Below the pieces are notes generated by a model. The model was not told the DNA's origin, did no database searches, and saw only the letters and a list, made by a program, of their open reading frames with translations. A DNA stretch of 64,000 nucleotides, taken from Mycteria americana (taxonomy: Eukaryota > Chordata > Aves > Ciconiiformes > Ciconiidae). The translations under genes and the position numbers were made by a program. Shown piece after piece: positions 50,601 through 62,957 of the stretch (position 1 is its first letter; each line of letters starts with the position of its first letter). The stretch covers positions 140,640,756 to 140,704,755 of the forward strand of contig NC_134366.1 of assembly GCF_035582795.1 (NCBI RefSeq). Direction: 5' to 3'.

Positions 50601-52979
50601 GTTACAGATACTGATGCAGACAATTCTGTATTGGCACCTGAACATGTTTCTCAGATGAAGATGCTCTACTGGTGTCACTGTCAGCCCCATTTGTTGTTCT
50701 CTTCCAGTCATAAGAAGCTTGGTGTAAGTAAATAGGCCTGTTCTTCTCCTCCACTTCTCATCCTCAGCATGGCACACAGCTCTGAAGTCCCAGGATGATG
50801 TGGGAAGCAGAGGCTGAGTCCAAGACAGGGGCACAATCATGGCAGAAGCTGTCCCAAGGTGAAAATGGGTTTCTTAGAGCTAGATTGCTCCAGGCCAGTC
50901 AAGACATCTGAAGTCCTCTGATTATGCTGCAGGGAACTGTGAGTAAAGAAGAAGAGCAGCCTGTGTAGAAGCAGTTCCATAGGTCCTTTTTCATATGTGT
51001 TTGGTTTAAAAAAACAAACAAATATGTACATAACCGGGAACAAACCAGACCCAAGCATTTCTGTCAGCAGGAAAGTCAAACATTTACGCCTTGCACCATT
51101 TCTAGCTCTGGGGTCAGGGCAGTGCTACTTCCTATATTTCTCATACCTGTAACCAGCCATGCAACTCTCCCAGCTCACTTACAAGAGACCTGAACCTGCA
51201 GGATTTGGAGCACTGCATTGCTATTAGTTCAAGGTACCTCACAGCACTGGTCATACCAGTGCCATGCAACTCACAGTGGTTCTCAGCTGCTGCTTTTCTC
51301 AGAGACGGGACATTCTAGTTTTGCAGGGTGATAGTGCTGCTGAAATCTGACAATTTCACTTGAAGTTACAGTCTGTCACCGTCTGCCTTACTGCAACTGT
51401 GAAGGATAAAGCAAGCAAACATTAATAGGACATCAAGTCTGATACTGATGGATCTCTGCCTTCCTTCCAGTAAGCAAAATGCACATTTCACATATTGTAT
51501 CTGGAATCTAAAGTTGGTGGCTTCTAGGTATCCACAGTATCTTTTTCACTGTCAGTGGGCCTCCTAGTTTGTTCAATGGCCGGAATATCTCAGCACAGAT
51601 GCCTGTATAATTTTCCCCACCCACTAATGATTTCTTCATCTTTATAGAGTGATGTACTGTTACCAGTTTATTGCTTTTCCTATGTATCCAAACACTTTCA
51701 ATAGGGAGTAGAGATGAGGCCCTGCAGACATCAGCACTGGTAAAACGTATGAGGCTGGTACTTGCAGACTGCATGTGCCCCAAGCGTGCACACTGTAAGC
51801 TGCACGGGTCATGCCAGAAACCTACAAAGTCTACAAAACTCTCACCACCAAATTAATGATTGATCCATCTGTGTGGGCCTGGTGGTATAGCAGGTGACCA
51901 GCATGGCCTGGGTAGAGCCATGAGATGTCTTCAGGAGGTGGAAGTAGGCTGTGCTCCCCCACTGTGGCTAAGCTTGGCTGTAGGTTAGGGGCATGGAAAC
52001 CTCGGTACCTATGCTGCTAAAACAGCACAGGGGTTGGAGAATTAGGAGTAGGGATGGTGGGCCCCCACGTTGGCATCACATCCAGGTACTGTCATGACCT
52101 CGATGCTCTAGACGGAGATGGGACAGTGCAAAGATAGAGGCCCACTGGAAAGAGTTGTCTTCCCTCTGTGTCTTACAGAACCCCAGCCTCCCTAAAGAGG
52201 CCAAGTCCCTCCCTGTCAGAGAAGACAAATGCCTGGTAGCTGGTGAGTCAATGCCTCAGTGGTGAGTGGACGTGCTGAGGACGCATCGGTGAGGGAACCA
52301 CCTCTGAAGCCTCCCCAGCTAAGAGCTCCACAACTGGAGGAACAGCAGAGGAGTTGCTCCCTGCTGCTCTCTGTGCCTCTGTAGGCAGCTTTACCTCCTG
52401 GGCCATCTCTGGGCCATAGCCATAGACCCACAGATTACCTGCTCAGGTGTTTCGAGATGTTTCCCACCTTAGTGAGGAATGTGCTAGGTCCATGATTTAA
52501 ACTTGCTGGTTTTGTCCCTCTCCCTGAGATAACTGGCTAGGGAATCTGGACTGAGGACTACATGGCCATGTATAAAAAGAAAGGATCAGAAGACAGGGGA
52601 AGGAAGGAAATGGTGCACCCCCTGGAAATGATCCTCTTCCATGCCAGACACACGATTTCCTCTAGTTTGCTGTTCAAGGACCCTGTGTGGCTTTGTCATC
52701 TCCAGTCTGCTTTACTGGGTGTAATGGGAAGGGTGTAGGTGGTTGATTCTGCACCTAGGTGGGCTCTTTGGATAGAGCTACAAAGGAAGGGTGACATTCA
52801 GTTGAAATGAGTCAACAGCAATGATGTAGTCAGTGCTATCCACTGTCTGGGGCACTGGAGCTCCTCCTTGCTGCACCAAAGGGCTGTCCCTCCTGAGGTA
52901 CTCCCACAGCCAGCAGGAATAGCACCAAGCTACTCTCGCAGAACAGTTCACCAAGCAGAGGGATCTCTCCTTGACAAAG
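44601..52979. other. Intergenic, about 8.4 kb
   Basis: The stretch contains the three-copy 16-bp repeat at 47,219, a CpG-dense hairpin segment at 48,041-48,069 and an exon-like segment at 48,520-48,720. From about 50,200 to 52,900 the DNA is less AT-rich than elsewhere but shows no gene. The 158-codon minus-strand frame at 45,035-45,511 reflects purine-rich plus-strand DNA. Confidence 0.6.
47219..47266 (+). repeat. 16-bp tandem repeat, three copies
   Basis: The unit GTGGGTCTAGTTTATT occurs twice exactly and a third time as ACAGGTCTAGTTTATT, with no spacer. It is a small minisatellite-like expansion in otherwise unremarkable intergenic DNA. Confidence 0.95.
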
Positions 52980-54322
52980 AATCACAGAATCGTATAGGTT
53001 GGAAAAGACCTTTAAGATCATCGAGTCCAACTGTAAACCTAACACTACCAAGACCACCACTATACCATGTCCCTAGGCACCTCATCCAAATGTCTTTTAA
53101 ATACTTCCAGGGATGGCGACTCAACCACTTCCCTGGGCAGCCTGTTCCAATGCTTGATAACCCTTTCAGTGAAGTAAAATTTCCTAATATCCAGTCTAAA
53201 CCTACCCTGGCGCAACTTGAGGCCATTTCCTCTCGTCCTATCACTTGTTACCTGGGAGAAGAGACCAACCCCCACCTCTCTACAACCTCCTTTCAGGTAG
53301 TTGTAGAGAGCGATAAGGTCTCCCCTCAGCCTCCTTTTCTCCAAGCTAAACAACCCCAGTTCCCTCAGCCACTCCTCATAAGACTTCTGCTCCAGACCCT
53401 TCACCAGCTTCGTTGCCCTTCTCTGGACACGCTCCAGCACCTCAATGTCTCGTAGTGAGCGGCCAAAAACTGAACACAGTATTCAAGGTGCGACCTCACC
53501 AGTGCCGAGTACAGGGGCACGATCACTTCCCTACTCCTGCTGGCCACGCTATTTTTGATACAAGCCAGGATGCCATTGGCTTTCTTGGCCACCTGGGCAC
53601 ACTGCTGGCTCAGATTCAGGCGGCTGTCAACCAACACCCCCAGGTCCTTCTCTGCCTGGCAGCTTTCCAGCCACTCTTCCCCAAGCCTGTAGCGTTGCAT
53701 GGGGTTGCTGTGGCCCAAGTGCAGGACCTTGCACTTGGCCTTGTTGAACGTCATACAATTGGCCTCGGCCCATAGATCCAACCTGTCCAGGTCCCTCTGC
53801 AGAGCCTGCCTACCCTCCAGCAGATCAACACTCCTGCACAACTTGGTGTCATCTGCAAACTTACTGAGGGTGCACTTGATCCCTTCATCTAGATCATTGA
53901 TAAAGATATTAAACAGAGCTGGCCCCAGCACAGAGCCCTGGGGAACACCGCTTGTGACCAGCCGCCAACTGGAGTAAACTCCATTCACCACCGCTCTTTG
54001 GGCCTGGCCATCCAGCCAGTTCTTTACCCAGCGAAGAGTACACCCGTCCAAGCCATGAGCCGCCAGTTTCTCCAGGAGAATGCCGTGGGAAACCGTGTCA
54101 AAGGCTTTACTGAAGTCTAGATAGACAACATCCACAGCCTTTCCCTCATCCACTAGGCAGGTCACCTTGTCATAGAAGGAGATCAGGTTGGTCAAGCAGG
54201 ACCTGCCTTTCCTGAACCCATGCTGGCTGGGCTTGATCCCTTGGTTATTCTCTACATGCGTGTGATGGCACTCAGGATGATCTGCTCCATCAGCTTCCCC
54301 GGTACCGAGGTCAGGCTCAGGG
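52980..54322 (-). mobile_element. CR1 LINE, 5'-truncated, about 1.34 kb
   Basis: Read on the minus strand, this is the 3' part of a CR1 non-LTR retrotransposon. It covers the reverse-transcriptase core, the C-terminal region and the short 3' untranslated tail ending in the CR1-type repeat (ATTCTGTGATT on the minus strand). The left edge is the element's 3' end. The right edge, near 54,322, is where CR1 similarity stops, in the upstream part of the RT region, so the endonuclease is missing. It is the longest and best preserved element in the window. Confidence 0.93.
53060..54240 (-). pseudogene. CR1 ORF2 fragment: reverse transcriptase, frameshifted
   Basis: This is the decayed polymerase frame of the CR1 copy. 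One open stretch (54195 down to 53401; similarity continues upstream to about 54,240) holds RT motifs in order: LDFSKAFD with the first catalytic Asp at residue 27 counted from 54195, [10 protein letters not shown] at 83-92, and FADD at 113-116. A small deletion near 53,450, about 4 bases against the recalled consensus, shifts the frame. The C-terminal part continues in another frame (53440-53060) with the conserved [13 protein letters not shown] and [10 protein letters not shown] blocks. The endonuclease half is absent, so the copy is dead. Confidence 0.85.
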
Positions 54323-55204
54323 TGACAAAGAAGGGTGACAAAGAATATTTCTGTTCCTCCCCGTTACACTGTGTGCTTCCACTGGCATTTGGATGATGTT
54401 TTGCTGGCAAAAGGAGCATGTGTGGTAGAAAGCAAGGTATTTGCAGTCTGGTGGGAGAGAGCTTGGGGCTGAAACTGGCCTAGTGAGGCTAGAAAAGGGA
54501 AGGAGAAGGGCAGCACGGGGGCAGGAGAAGACGAAAGGCAGAAGGGGATGAAGACTACTTATAACCATAGAGACTCAAAGGGGATGGTGATACTATACAC
54601 TGAGATTTCCTTCTCCACTGCTGTCAGGGTGTTATTCCCCAATACAAAGAAGACCATCTTCTCATACATCTTAGAGAATGATCACCACAGCTGAGAGCCT
54701 CATCCTCTCCGCAATGTCTGTGTGGGTCTCAGGTTGGGGCAAGACAACATGATCAATGAGGGTAAAAGTTTGCCTTAAACCCCGCCCACAAACAAACAAA
54801 CAAAATTTACCTAGATACTCAGGAGCAAAGGAGAAAGGTGAAGCAAGGGGGTAACAGGACAGAAGTCAACAGGATGGACTTTTCTCTGTCCCTTCCCTTT
54901 CAAGGGGGGGATAAACTGAGGAGTCTAGGTGTAGCAGGAGATATAATTCCTGGCAATAGCGACAGTGCTTGCAGTGGTTCAGATGGTAAATGTTTGATTC
55001 TTCTCCTCAGCCCCCAGTGAGGCAGTAGGGATTTCCATTTCTGTGCTGCTGTGGCCAGCAGGCTCTGCCACGAACACAGGCAGTGGGGCAGGGCTTGTCC
55101 TTCTGTCCTGGCTGGCCTCTGCTGGGCTGCAGCTCAGTCTGCAAGGGGAAAAGACAGCAGAAAGGGTCTGGCTCACCTACGCTCCCTGCGCAGCCTCCTC
55201 TATG

Positions 55205-55278
55205 GCTGGCATTGGAGACTGGGCACTGGGCTAGATGGACCATCGCTCTGACCCAGCAGGGCACTCCTTATGTCCTTC
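55205..55278 (+). mobile_element. Old CR1/L3-type 3' end
   Basis: GGGCACTGGGCTAGATGGAC, then CATCGCTCTGACCCAGCAGG and a TCCTTATGTCCTTC end, closely follow the 3' terminus of the older CR1/L3 lineage shared among amniotes (GGGCTAGATGGACC..GGTCTGACCCAGTA..TTCTTATG). Similarity may extend leftwards into the GC-rich stretch from about 55,000, but I cannot place that edge. Confidence 0.75.
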
Positions 55279-55449
55279 ATTTATTCTTACTATTCAAAGA
55301 TTTCCTATGCTTAGATTTAGATGTTCAGAAGAAAAAAAAATGCTTCTAACTGCCTAAACTTCATAGCATCTCTGTGATACTGTTTCTGTGCCAGCCAACT
55401 CAGACAAGCAATCAGGATGCTTGGGCAGATGGAATTTACTCCCTGGGGG

Positions 55450-55488
55450 AAAAAACCCCAAAAAACAAAAAACAAACAAACAAAAAAA
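55450..55488 (+). repeat. A-rich repeat with (CAAA)n
   Basis: The interval holds an A6 run, CCCC, then A-runs of five to six bases separated by single C and short CAAA units. A shorter (CAAA)n tract lies at 54,788-54,804. Both are simple repeats. Confidence 0.85.
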
Positions 55489-58400
55489 TCTTGAGCATTT
55501 TCATTGGAAAGGTCTTGGTCCAGGGATATACTTCTCCATAAATTCTCATTTTCAAACATTTTTCTCCCTTTTTATTTTGACTCCTTGCTGTAATTCATAT
55601 GTTGATAAAGATACTGCTTTTCACAGTGATACTGAAAAAATAATGACCTTCCCACCTAACTTTAGAAAGGCTGATATGGCTAAGTCAAGCCATTTCTTTT
55701 CCAGAGAGTAAACAAGGAATTAATGACTCTCACAGGGTCTAACCGGACAGGACTGCACCATTACAATTAAACTGTTAAGCCACTGCAAAGTTAAATGCTC
55801 TAACTGGCAGGAAGGGATTCAAACTTTGGTTTGCTCCCTCATACATGCAGCTCAAGTGATTCACACATATAAATTTATAAATAAATTGTCAGCCACATTT
55901 CATATAAAAAACATAAGAAAAATACATGCAGTTCAGCACTAGGTTTTGTTCAAAACTTATCATGACAAAATCCACCTATTGTGGAGTAAAATTTGGTTTT
56001 GGGCAAAATGCTCCAGTCCTGTCTCTTCAGCAACATTGAGCACAAGAGCAACATTTAATTCAGTTAAATTGTTTTATGGGGCAAATAGCTGGAGACAATA
56101 AAAACCACCAACAAAGTTCTCAGTCCTATTCCAAATCAATCAGCAGCAAAGGGACTTACAACAAAGCGTTTCTGCGCTTAAGGCTTGAATTTGTTGGAGC
56201 TGTCTGGGTATATCTGTTCAGGCAGAAAAAACCAGCATGCTCATAAGTCCCCTATCCCCCTAAAACAACAAAAAAAAAAGAGACAAGCACATGGTTGTGA
56301 GCTGGTGAGAGAGCAGAAACAGGAGACTAAATCAACAAGAATATATATGGTACCATATACCTTCCCCAATTAGTTCTTTATTTCAAATACATCAAATGTA
56401 AATATCAGTTTTCAGTGTGATTTCATTTTACCAGAAGTGCCTTTGTCACTGGGTTACAAAAGCGTTACTACACATCTTCCCGGCTCAAAGTATACTTGAT
56501 TATTTTGTGAAATAGAAGTGACAGAGAGAATGCCATCCTGACTCACTGTAATGTACAGGTTGGGGGAATTAATCAAGGACAATCAGGCTCAAATCCTTTT
56601 AGAGAGGGGTGGAAATGGAAACCTACTCTTTCAGATGCTGACTGATTATCTCTTGTGGTATGGTGTAAAAGAAAAGGGAGTATGTATTTGTCTTTTGTTA
56701 CATTTTATGAACAGCCATATTGAAATAACGAGTATATGTGCTAATATCTAAATGTCAGAGACTGTTTCTGTGAGAGTCCAACTGTTCTTCATTTCAGCAG
56801 TTTTTGTTTGGTAAACAAAATACTTTTTGATCTTTATATGCTTAAGAGGCAAGGGGAGCAAATTAACCAGTTTTGTAATAAACAACAGTTCAGAAATCAG
56901 AACAATTTCCTGTATCTTTCTTTTAAAATATATCTTCAAAGTAATTTAAATCATGACATTTTTCTTTTTAATGATAACCTGCCTTCCATTCACCCCAGCT
57001 TCCCAGTGGCCTGAAGCTCTGACATTTCTCCACTGGTTAAAATCTTTCTTGGATTTCATATTAGTTGCAGAATGTTAACTGCTGATAACTTTTGTTCATT
57101 GTTGATCTTGGACAAAATTAAACTAAAAAAATAAACTGTTCTTAATCTCAATTAGAAGCAAAGTAGAAGCTCCTCTTAGTAGAAATAATTGCTTCCATCA
57201 GTGTAAATACACAAGAATGACTTTTTCAAAGTAATACAATGATAATACAATTATAGTTCTGTCCTCATGCAATCATTGTATTCAAATTTTAAAATGAAAC
57301 TTTTAAAATTAGTAACATAAAAGTAAAATCTTCATGCTATCTATTCATAACTTAAGTATAAAAAGTTATGTTCAAATAATTGTTCTAGAAATCATTGCAT
57401 GACTTTATTTCATGTATTTGATGTATCTTTATAACCCAACTTATATTTTGTCTATTTACTTTTACAGACCTTTGTGATTACATTTTCAGTCACTTGTGTG
57501 AAATAGCTGGTGAAGATGGTGCAGAAAAACATTTCTGCCAATTTTGCTCTTCATCATAGTGATGGATAATACATGATAATAGGTCTGGCTCCTCTTTCCA
57601 AAGGCCAGGAACTGTGGAGTGTTACGAGTATCTTTATTAAGTCCTGTTCTTTTAAGTATTTTTCAAGCTGCTTAGAGAGACAAGGGGAAACTATGATTTT
57701 TGAGAACTCTGCTGGTGAAATACCAAAAGCAATGGATATAAAATTTTCTCTATGATGCTACAATGTCTAAAGATGACCAACTCTTGAATGAACAGCATGT
57801 TGCACAAACTGTGCTAGAGAATGCATAGTGATGCCTGTTGATAACAGGAAATGCTTGGAAATGCTACTTGGGACATGCAAAGTGTCCAGGCTCTTGAATG
57901 ACTTCTGATAGATGGTATGGGATCTTTATGCATCTTTTTACTCTGGTAAATCTGGCCATAGGAAAGCTATATCCCATTGCTTTGTTTTGGTTGAGTTCTG
58001 TCTCCAAATTACCAATACAGCTGTGCTTTTTGAGAACAAAACAGTTCACGAGGTCCGCAACAATGGATGTGGCCAAGACATTTTCAGCTGAAGGAATCCA
58101 TCTATCAAAAGATCTTGCAACCTTGGAATAATTTTGTTTTGAATAAAGGTTTTGCACCACACCCAGAATAGCACAAATACCAACACCCATCATCTCTTTA
58201 CTTCATTTATTATCCTTGCCAGTAGCCTTTTGAGACAGTCTTTTAAACCTGACCAGGCAGGAAATCAAAAAACTGCAGAGGCAGTTTGGGCAAAAGCTTA
58301 AAGCAAGGCTCTGAGCACAGTTCCTCCATTTCAGCCACCACCTTACAGATGAATATATTTGGGGTTTCTAGCGCTATGTATATTTAATTGTAAAATGGAA

Positions 58401-59429
58401 CAGATTAAACAAAAGCCACCAAAAGCAAAATCAAATCAGACAGCTCAGCAACATGGTGGGCATATTAGGTTCCAGCAAAGGAGCATTCAAGAGCCTGCTC
58501 CACATCAGAAAGAGATTAAATTTGAAAACTGGTCTCCCACCTTACAGACACGTCTCCTGAAAAGTCTCCTGCTTGGCCATTTTTGTGGGAGTCTGGAGCA
58601 ATTAGCCACATTGTTAGGACAGGTAGGCAGGGGGGTCCCTGATTTGGGTGAGTCACTGGAGCTTAGGCGCCTGTCAGCACATTTGTGATATACGCAGTAA
58701 TGTACATCTCCAGGGGCTGAACTTTAGGTGTACAGTGGGTTTTTCTGGCAAAAACTGTTCCCATGATTATGAGTTGCCTACAGGACCAGGCAACAACTAA
58801 ACAGTTTTACACTGTTTAAACACTGGTCTAATTTTTGGGAAAAAAGTGGTACCAAAGTCCTGTAATGGATCAGACTTTTTAATAGTTCTGTTTGGCCAAT
58901 GCAGTGTTGTGATACTGTAATGTCAAGCAGCAAATCAGAAGGTATATTAACTAAAGACGTTTAAAATCAACAGAAAGATGGCCTGGATTTTTCTTCTTCC
59001 TTCTGTTTTCAATTAAAAGCCCAGCTCTTATAATTTAGCAGATTTGCTAAATATGTGTTTATATGTATTAGAGTCTCTCTCTCTGTCTTTCTTACTTGGT
59101 GGTGTCACTCTTTCTGAACCCAATTATCCACACTTGGGGGCCCTGTGTATTATTTTTATTAGGAAAACAAATTGATGATGAACTAAAATATCTTTCATTC
59201 AGGTCCTTGTTTATTTACAATGACTGCTGGAATTCTGTCTCCTCGAACCCAGGAAGACTCAAACAGTAGAAGATACTCTTTTCCTCAAACTTTAAATCAT
59301 TTTTTATTCAAAGTTTAGGCTAAAAATCTTCCTTTCTAGGATTTTCTCAGTGCCACATTCTCAGTGCTTGTCCAGCATGTACCTGGTGACCCCTTACTGA
59401 TTTCTTTCAAGTGGATTTTTTTGTTGCAA

Positions 59430-59446
59430 TTGTTGTTGTTGTTGCT
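59430..59446 (+). repeat. (TTG)n trinucleotide run
   Basis: TTGTTGTTGTTGTTGCTGCT forms a short trinucleotide run in non-coding DNA. Confidence 0.8.
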
Positions 59447-61697
59447 GCTACAGCTATTCAGAAAACAGTTACTGAATCTGTCTGTCTGCATATGCCCTGT
59501 CTGCATGTGCCTTTGGGAAGGGAGGATAGTTTTAGTTTCAGGAGATGTAATGGTGCTTAACTGTTTATTATAACAATTTTAAATTATGGATGGCAGTTAT
59601 ATCCTCAGTGTCAGAGGTTTAAACCAATCCAGAATAACAAAAAAGGAGGAAAGGATCTCCTCCAAGCTGATTAAGCAACAGATCGAGGCAATTATGCTTA
59701 ATTATATACACAAAATTAGTGGATAGGTCAAAATATCATTTGTCAAAGTCACAACACTTTTACGTGGTCACAAATCATACAGCCATAAACCAATACAAAG
59801 GGCACAGTCACAGAGTGTAAAGGGTTTATTCACTTGCTGATAAATTAATCGGTAAACAAAAAAATCAATTTCAATGAGGCCTATCTCTTTTTGTATTAGT
59901 ATTTATTTTATTGAATCTAAAACCTGCATTACAACATAATAAGGTCTTCAATCTGACAAAGACCAAATATGATCAAATGCTTTCTAAAAAGTATGATGAA
60001 TACTCAAAATGAAAGATGGAAGGTGAAATTTGATCTATATTCTATTTGAAGCCCAGCAGATGTCCAATGCTGACAGAAATGGGCAGCTACTGTGCTTTCC
60101 AATGACTGATGGGAACCCCATAAATATCTTCACTGCTTTAGAATTTTTCATTTTCTTGTGTGCAACCATTAATGGCTATAACAGTAAACCTTTTCTGTTG
60201 CTTTATAATGAAATAACCTATGCCTGTATACAGAATAAATGGCTTGGTATGACACATAGTCTTTATTAGGTGATGATGGTGAAGCTGTGCCTCGATGATA
60301 TAGCATCTACGTCTTGGCCACCAGAGGTCTAAAGAGGATGGAAGTCCATCTAGCAAGCTAAATGGGATGTGAGTATTACAAAAATCCAGATTTGATGTGT
60401 AGACTGTATCAAGTTCTTCTAATTTTTGGTTTCCTTCCCCTCTCTTCAAACTCTTTTGAATGACCAGACTATAAGTAAGGGTCATTCTTCCGTACCAAAA
60501 GCGTCAGATGTTAAGGCATCCTGGTGCATAAACCCTGAAAAAACTCGCATCTAGTCTGTGTATCCAGCTGCACAGTGGCATTTTACCTCACACAGTTTTG
60601 CTAGGAAAAAAGTTTAGTGCCTGATACTTGAGTGCAGAAGTCCACTTCCCAGCATTGCAAAGAAAAAGTCATAAAGATCAACCAATACAGAGCATAACAA
60701 TTTTTGCATATCACGGTGTGTAAGTAACGGAGTACCTATAGCATCCTGCAAGACAGGTTAGTTTCAAAGTCTGTAGGGAAATTATAACCAAAACCGAGAA
60801 AGAGAGAGTACAATAAGAAGCAGTGTGTTACTTGCACGGCATTGTTTCTCTTGGGCCCATGAAATTTGGAAGCATTTATAGAGCTGGTCTGAAGCCAGCT
60901 GGATTCTGATGAATTTTAACCTCAGCCTCTCAGTTTCTGAAAACGAAAATACAGAAAACCTTTGCAAGCTGGTACAGCAGTCCTGTGAAGACTGGAAGCT
61001 GGTCAATCCTGCCGTTAGCTCAATGTACCAAATTATACTAAATAAATGAAACATTGTCCCGATCAGCTTGCATAAAAAATTCAGGCTCGAAGATTTTGAT
61101 AAAAATACAACGAAGAAGTGCATATTTGATGCCTAGTCTTTCCGGAAACAAAAATGAGTAGTTACAAGCTTTTGAATTCTACTTCATAACGAGAAGTTTC
61201 ATGAGGCTGGTCTGAATCCACAGTAAAATTCCCGTCCTGATACCTCCAGCCATATTCACACGCTCTGGACTTTTGCGGAGCTCATGTGTGAACCCCCATC
61301 TTTTTCGCTTTGCTGTGTTTCAGCAGGAGCAGGCTGGCTTAGCATCCTCTTGCCAGCCACCAACGCATGGAGGCGGCAGGGGACGGGGCCCCCCTCGACC
61401 GTTTCTAGGCGATAGCTTTTGCAGGACCGAGGCCAGCTTCTGGCAGGAGGCAGAGGTCCCGGCCAACGCTGGCTGCCCGCAGGACTCGAGGCACCGCCCG
61501 GGGAGCCGGTGCGGGCTCCGCCGCCCCCGGCCGTTCCCGCGCCCGCCCGGGCGAGGACGGGCGGTGCGGTTGCGGGTGCGGGCGCCGGTGCGGGCGCGGG
61601 TGCCGGGGCCGGGGGCGGGCGCGGTGCCCGGAGCGCGGCGCGTCCCGCCCCGCGGGGTGCCGGGGAGTGGTGTCCGCCACACGTCACCGCCGCCCGC

Positions 61698-61704
61698 GAT
61701 AAAT
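61698..61704 (+). promoter_or_regulatory. TATA-like element (GATAAAT)
   Basis: GATAAAT is the only AT-rich heptamer in the core of the island. It stands 12 bases after a CGTCA half-site and some 280 bases before the first good splice donor. It would place the start site about 30 bases downstream, in the GGGGGAGAAG stretch. It deviates from TATAAA at two positions, so this is a guess at the core promoter. Confidence 0.4.
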
Positions 61705-61727
61705 GCCCGGCGGGGCGGGAGCCAGGG

Positions 61728-61986
61728 GGAGAAGCGCGGAGCTCCTCGGGGCGGCGGCGACCCGGAGGCCGGCGGGGGAGGCGGCGGCGCGCTCGGCGGC
61801 AGCCCCTCGCCGCGACTCCGCTGCTGGTCGCGTCCGCGCCCGCCGCGCCGCTCCCACCGCGGCTGCCCGCCGCAGCGAGCGGGGCGAGGCCGTGCCTGGC
61901 CCCCCGGCCCCGACGCGGGCCTGGCGAGGAAGTGGGCGGTGGAGCGAAGCTGGCTGCGGAGTGAGGAGGCAGCCGCCGCCGGAGGG
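61728..61986 (+). other. CRISPLD1: Predicted non-coding exon 1 of CRISPLD1
   Basis: A TATA-like element at 61698-61704 predicts transcription starting near 61728-61735. A good donor, GGG followed by GTAAGG, stands at 61987, giving an exon of about 255 bases. A second plausible donor (AGG followed by GTGAGG) lies at 62278 and would give an exon of about 550 bases. Very high GC content matches a CpG-island first exon. Both boundaries are inferred. Open frames on both strands here are GC artefacts. Confidence 0.5.
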
Positions 61987-62957
61987 GTAAGGGCGTTGGT
62001 GGCGGGCGCCCGGCGGCTCCTCGCAGCATCCGCCCCGCGGCGGGGGGAGGACGGGGGCCGGCGGCATCCAGGCCCCGGCGGCCGCGGGGCGCTCCGGGCG
62101 GGGAGCGGCTTCTCGGGGCCGGCTGCCCCAGGGAGAGCGGGGCCGGGCTGCCGGCTGCGGGCGGCGGAGGCGCGTTGGGGAGAGACCGGTTCTGCCCCCT
62201 TCGCCTCTTTTTGTTTCCCTCCCGGCGGCTGGGTCCAGCGCGGTCGGTGTGGCGGGATTCACGCTTTTTCACCCAGGGTGAGGGAGTGACCATGGCTTTC
62301 CTACCTAAAGCTCTCGATCATGTAATAGGCGGTGCTGGAATGTTGTGTTCTTGGAAGTGGTACTACTTCTGAGAGTTATCTGTGCTTTCCTTTGTTTGGT
62401 GAATAGAATATAACCCCATCTACCCCCATTTTCGTGGCCGAGTTACCTTTAGTTTTGTTAAGTTTTTGGAAATCATAAAACAAAAGCTTTAATCAAAGTC
62501 ATATTTTGAAATCCATCAAGAGGGGATATTTCATAGCAACTTTATTGTGTTTTTCAGTTCGCATTTTGGCAATGAATGCAAGCCTTTTAACTTTTTTTGT
62601 CCTAAATTCCAATCCTGGAAGACCTCTTCTACAGTCTAATCTTCACTGATGTTTGGCTCCTTTTAGGCAGATATGAAAAGCATGCTTTCATGTACGCAGG
62701 CAGTGAAATGTGCATGCCAGCGTACTATATAAAACCACTTGAACAAACTGAAGTTCGTAAGGTTGAAGATAAGCTATCTTCCCAAACCAACAGTGTATAT
62801 TTATTAGAGTAAAAAAAAGTAGTATCCCAGTTTCTCCGTCTAAAACAACAGTGGCAAACTCTGTACAAGCTACAGTTTGACTTTTGTTGCTTAGTAAGTT
62901 CATACAGGCCGGTACTTCAACCTCCAAATTACATTACTCTTTCTTATGCATTTACAG
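61987..62957 (+). other. CRISPLD1: CRISPLD1 intron 1 (predicted)
   Basis: This 971-bp interval lies between the preferred exon 1 donor and the exon 2 acceptor. Its first quarter is still CpG island; composition turns AT-rich after about 62,260. No repeat is recognised in it. Confidence 0.5.

Larger units (their letters stand above)
54323..61369. other. Intergenic upstream of the CRISPLD1 island
   Basis: After the CR1 copy and the older CR1/L3 tail at 55,205, about 6 kb of AT-rich unique DNA leads to the promoter island. Distal CRISPLD1 regulatory elements may lie here, but I cannot identify any from sequence alone. Confidence 0.6.
61370..62250 (+). promoter_or_regulatory. CRISPLD1: CpG island and promoter region of CRISPLD1
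   Basis: About 880 bases are extremely GC-rich and dense in CpG, in sharp contrast with the AT-rich DNA on both sides. GC boxes (GGGCGG or GGGGCGGGC type) are seen for example at 61612-61620 and near 61710-61718, and a CREB half-site (CGTCA) at 61682-61686. The island lies immediately 5' of CRISPLD1 coding exon 2, so it is the obvious promoter. An opposite-strand transcript from the same island cannot be excluded. Confidence 0.85.

Noticed and set aside
51276..51300. CAGTGGTTCTCAGC, resembling a hAT terminus
   Set aside because: The match stops after a dozen bases and no internal hAT pattern follows.
52868..53455. 195-codon plus-strand frame
   Set aside because: It is antisense to the CR1 copy at 52,980 and follows CR1 sequence, so it is a shadow of the repeat.
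60318..60329. CTCF-like CCACCAGAGGTC, also present near 45,794
   Set aside because: Both lack the GGC core and the wider motif does not fit. Such words are expected by chance.
61256..62293. Overlapping frames of about 340 codons on both strands in the CpG island
   Set aside because: Stop codons are rare in such GC-rich DNA. The translations are low-complexity Pro/Arg/Gly/Ala with no domain, and the region is the CRISPLD1 promoter and first exon.
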